Source: JAGREO01 sp020446285
GTDB taxonomy: Bacteria > Pseudomonadota > Alphaproteobacteria > Geminicoccales > Geminicoccaceae
DNA: 64,000 bases
Assembly (NCBI GenBank): GCA_041398005.1
Contig: JAWKVP010000008.1
Location: 1 to 64,000, forward strand
Direction: 5' to 3'
Shown: one piece after another, positions 62,214 through 64,000 of the stretch
Position numbering within the stretch: the first letter of the stretch is position 1
Layout: each line of letters begins with the position of its first letter
Notes under the pieces: model-generated
The model's database searches: none
What the model was told of the DNA's origin: nothing
What the model saw: the letters and a program-made list of their open reading frames with translations, nothing else
Made by a program: the position numbers and the translations under genes

Positions 62214-63769
62214 GAATGGAACATCCGCCAGAGAGGTTGCGAGGCCCTGCGCGCCTCGACATAGGTTGCAAAGGTCTTGGCATAGAGGGATGCGAGCCCG
62301 TCATCGGGTCTCACCGTGTCGCCGATGGTCGGCTCGACCCAGACGCGGGTGCAGTCCGCCATGTCGTCGAACCGGCCGATGGCGACCGCCGCCATCATCG
62401 CCGTGCCGGCGGCGCCCGCTTCCTCGCGGTTGATCTCGCGAACCGGCCGGTCGAGCGTGCTGGCGAGGATGGTCTTGAGCGCTTTCGAACGGGCGGCACC
62501 GCCGGCCATGCGGATCTCTTCGGGGATGCTGCCGATGGCGCCGTAACAGTCGCGGGCGGCCATCGCCAGACCCTCATAGACCGAGCGCATGAGGTCGAGC
62601 GTGGTGACTTTTGTCGAGAGATTCATGAACTGTGCGCGGGCGGCGACATCGACGAACGGCCCGCGCTCGCCGGCCTCGTGGATATAGGGATGGTACAGTG
62701 TGGCGGCAGGACGCGCGCCGAGCACCTGCGGATCCAGCGTCATGAGCGCGTCGCGGCGGCTCACCTCCCGGCCGAGCAGGGCTGCACCCTCGCGGATCCG
62801 GTCGACGATCCAGTCGATGTTCAGTGTCGCCGCCATGTTGGACTGCATCCGGGTGAGGTGCCCCGGAACGGGAAACGGCATGGTGTAGCCGGATGGCGTG
62901 TCGTCGAGAACGACCTTCGCCGGATCGTCGACCAGACGCATGTGCATGCTGGTGGTGCCGACGATCGAGCAGCCGACATCCTTGCCCGGCGCATAGAGAC
63001 CGGCGCCGAGGCCGGTGCAGACGACATCGAGGAAACCGAGGCTGACGGGAGTGCCTTCGAGCAGTCCGGTCGCCCGTGCCGCATCGGCGGTGAGGCTGTG
63101 AACGGTGGTCGAACCGTCGAGCATGTCGGGCAGCAGGTCGCGCCGCGCGCCGAGGCCGAGCGCATCGAGCACCGCATCCGCATATTCCCGGTTGCGGAAA
63201 TCGCCGAAGGTGAATGTGCCCTCGGAACGGTCGGTGGCGCGCACGCCGGTGAGCTTGAGATAGAGCCAGTCCTTGCAGTGCATCGCCTTGTCGGTGCGGG
63301 CGAGCAGTTCCGGCGCGTGGCGTTCCAGCCAGAGCAGGTGCGCGCCCTGCTGGCAGGCATTCAGGCCGCAGCCGGTATAGTGATAGAGCCGCTTGCGCGC
63401 GCCGCTCGCTTCCAGTTCCTCGACGATGCCGGCCGCCCGGCTGTCGAGCCAGAGCCAGGCCGGTGCGACGGGCTCGCCGTCGCGGTCGACGAGCCAGGTG
63501 CCGTCGCCCTGACCGGTGACGCCGATGACCGCGAGGCGGCTGGCGAGACGGTCGATCCGCTCGCCCATTTCCGCGAGCACGGCCGCCGCATCGCTCCATG
63601 TGCGGGCCATGTCCTGCTCGACTGCACCGCCACCGGGCTCGGCATAGCTGTTCGGTCTCGCGGTCATGGCCAGTTGCCGGCCATCGAGATCGAAGGCGAC
63701 GGCCTTCATCACCGAGGTGCCGGCATCGATGCCGATGATGATGTCCCTGTTCATGCCGTTCGCGCTCAT
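62210..63769 (-). CDS. eryA: FGGY carbohydrate kinase, erythritol kinase (EryA)-like
   Basis: A 519-residue FGGY kinase. DIIIGIDAGTSVMKAVAFDLDGRQLA at the start, GGGAVEQDMARTW, VTGQGDGTWLVDRDGEPVAPAWLWLDSRAAGIVE, CKDWLYLKLTGVRATDRSEGTFTFGDFRNR and YHPYIHEAGERGPFVD agree strikingly, from memory, with Brucella EryA. Erythritol or another tetritol/pentitol is therefore the probable substrate; AI-2 kinase-like proteins share parts of this pattern. Start MSANG overlaps the ABC ATPase stop (ATGA); a Met at codon 6 is an alternative. Confidence 0.82.
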   Translation of the reverse strand: MSANGMNRDIIIGIDAGTSVMKAVAFDLDGRQLAMTARPNSYAEPGGGAVEQDMARTWSDAAAVLAEMGERIDRLASRLAVIGVTGQGDGTWLVDRDGEPVAPAWLWLDSRAAGIVEELEASGARKRLYHYTGCGLNACQQGAHLLWLERHAPELLARTDKAMHCKDWLYLKLTGVRATDRSEGTFTFGDFRNREYADAVLDALGLGARRDLLPDMLDGSTTVHSLTADAARATGLLEGTPVSLGFLDVVCTGLGAGLYAPGKDVGCSIVGTTSMHMRLVDDPAKVVLDDTPSGYTMPFPVPGHLTRMQSNMAATLNIDWIVDRIREGAALLGREVSRRDALMTLDPQVLGARPAATLYHPYIHEAGERGPFVDVAARAQFMNLSTKVTTLDLMRSVYEGLAMAARDCYGAIGSIPEEIRMAGGAARSKALKTILASTLDRPVREINREEAGAAGTAMMAAVAIGRFDDMADCTRVWVEPTIGDTVRPDDGLASLYAKTFATYVEARRASQPLWRMFHS

Positions 63770-64000
63770 GCCGCCCGTTCCGCCGGCTCCATGCCGTGAA
63801 AGAGCGCCTTTTCGCTGTCATGGTCGAAGATGTGCAGCGATGTCGCCGGCAATGCGATCGCGATATCGCTGCCCGCGCGTGCCTCGAAGATGCCGTGTGC
63901 GACGGCGATCAGGAGTGCATTGCCGAGTTCGATGCCGATATGGGTCTGGTCGCCGAGCCAGTGATGCGAGGTGACGCGACCGAGCAGGCCGCCTTCGCCG
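63766..64000 (-). CDS. Sugar ABC transporter ATP-binding protein, C-terminal TOBE part
   Basis: The open frame enters from the right edge and ends at TGA 63766-63768, giving 77 residues. They contain LLGRVTSHHWLGDQTHIGIEL and SDIAIALPATSLHIFD, which is the C-terminal half of the TOBE domain of MalK/UgpC-type ATPases. The Walker motifs are outside the window. It is the upstream gene of the catabolic cluster and indicates that the pathway has its own importer encoded to the right. Confidence 0.8.
   Translation of the reverse strand, partial: GEGGLLGRVTSHHWLGDQTHIGIELGNALLIAVAHGIFEARAGSDIAIALPATSLHIFDHDSEKALFHGMEPAERAA

Overview
The window reads as high-GC chromosomal DNA of an alphaproteobacterium. 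Support comes from the Irr-type Fur regulator, a Crp/Fnr regulator next to a narK-narGHJI operon, a phasin with PhaR-type operator sites, the aroK-aroB-CBS-domain protein block beside xerD, malyl-CoA lyase, and several ABC/FGGY cassettes of the kind found in rhizobia and Rhodospirillales. Genus cannot be fixed from the sequence. No rRNA, tRNA, CRISPR array, complete insertion sequence or prophage was seen.

Layout. 1-1909: end of a flavin oxidoreductase-like gene, an Irr-like regulator with a palindrome at its promoter, and a cysteine-free Crp/Fnr regulator (NarR-like). 2158-12507: respiratory nitrate reduction operon (fused NarK1-NarK2, narGHJI, a parvulin-type isomerase) behind two FNR-type boxes. 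12540-18502 (leftward): 5-formyl-THF cyclo-ligase, an AhpD-like protein, a sugar ABC transporter with two permeases and a binding protein but no ATPase, a FemAB/GNAT-like protein and a RidA protein. 18536-20093: a 216-bp direct duplication of the agmatine deiminase leader, then aguA. 20201-25843: sugar isomerase plus dehydrogenase pair, then a lone receiver protein, a small membrane protein and a sodium:solute symporter-histidine kinase fusion.

25930-38627: mlaC/mlaA, a small unknown protein, an RraA-like protein, a beta-CASP nuclease, a LOG-like protein, phasin, cell wall hydrolase, an unknown exported protein with a racemase, an isochorismatase-like hydrolase, dapB, DUF4332 and DUF2244 proteins, and nth. 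38637-46327: a phosphonate monoester hydrolase/sulfatase-like enzyme divergent from an alpha-glucoside/trehalose-type operon (binding protein, two permeases, GH13 alpha-glucosidase, ATPase) preceded by a perfect LacI-type palindrome. 46378-54061: leftward aroK-aroB-CBS protein-pseudokinase-unknown, divergent from a 46-residue membrane protein, xerD and mcl1.

54083-64000 is a dense leftward catabolic cluster: UgpC-type ABC ATPase (cut by the window edge), EryA-like FGGY kinase, 2-hydroxyacid dehydrogenase, GlpD/EryB-like dehydrogenase, a D-ribulokinase-like FGGY kinase, class II aldolase, an enolase-superfamily dehydratase, an RraA-type aldolase, and a two-piece UxaA-type dehydratase. Start/stop overlaps imply one or two transcripts. 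The set suggests uptake, phosphorylation and oxidation of a polyol, joined to a sugar-acid branch, but the substrate is not determined.

The items most worth a second look are the catalytically dead Ser/Thr kinase-like protein with a DUF4384-type tail in the aro operon, the three-gene transporter-kinase signalling set, the duplicated aguA leader with its palindrome, a 38-bp dispersed repeat in four intergenic places, and the leftward polyol/sugar-acid cluster.
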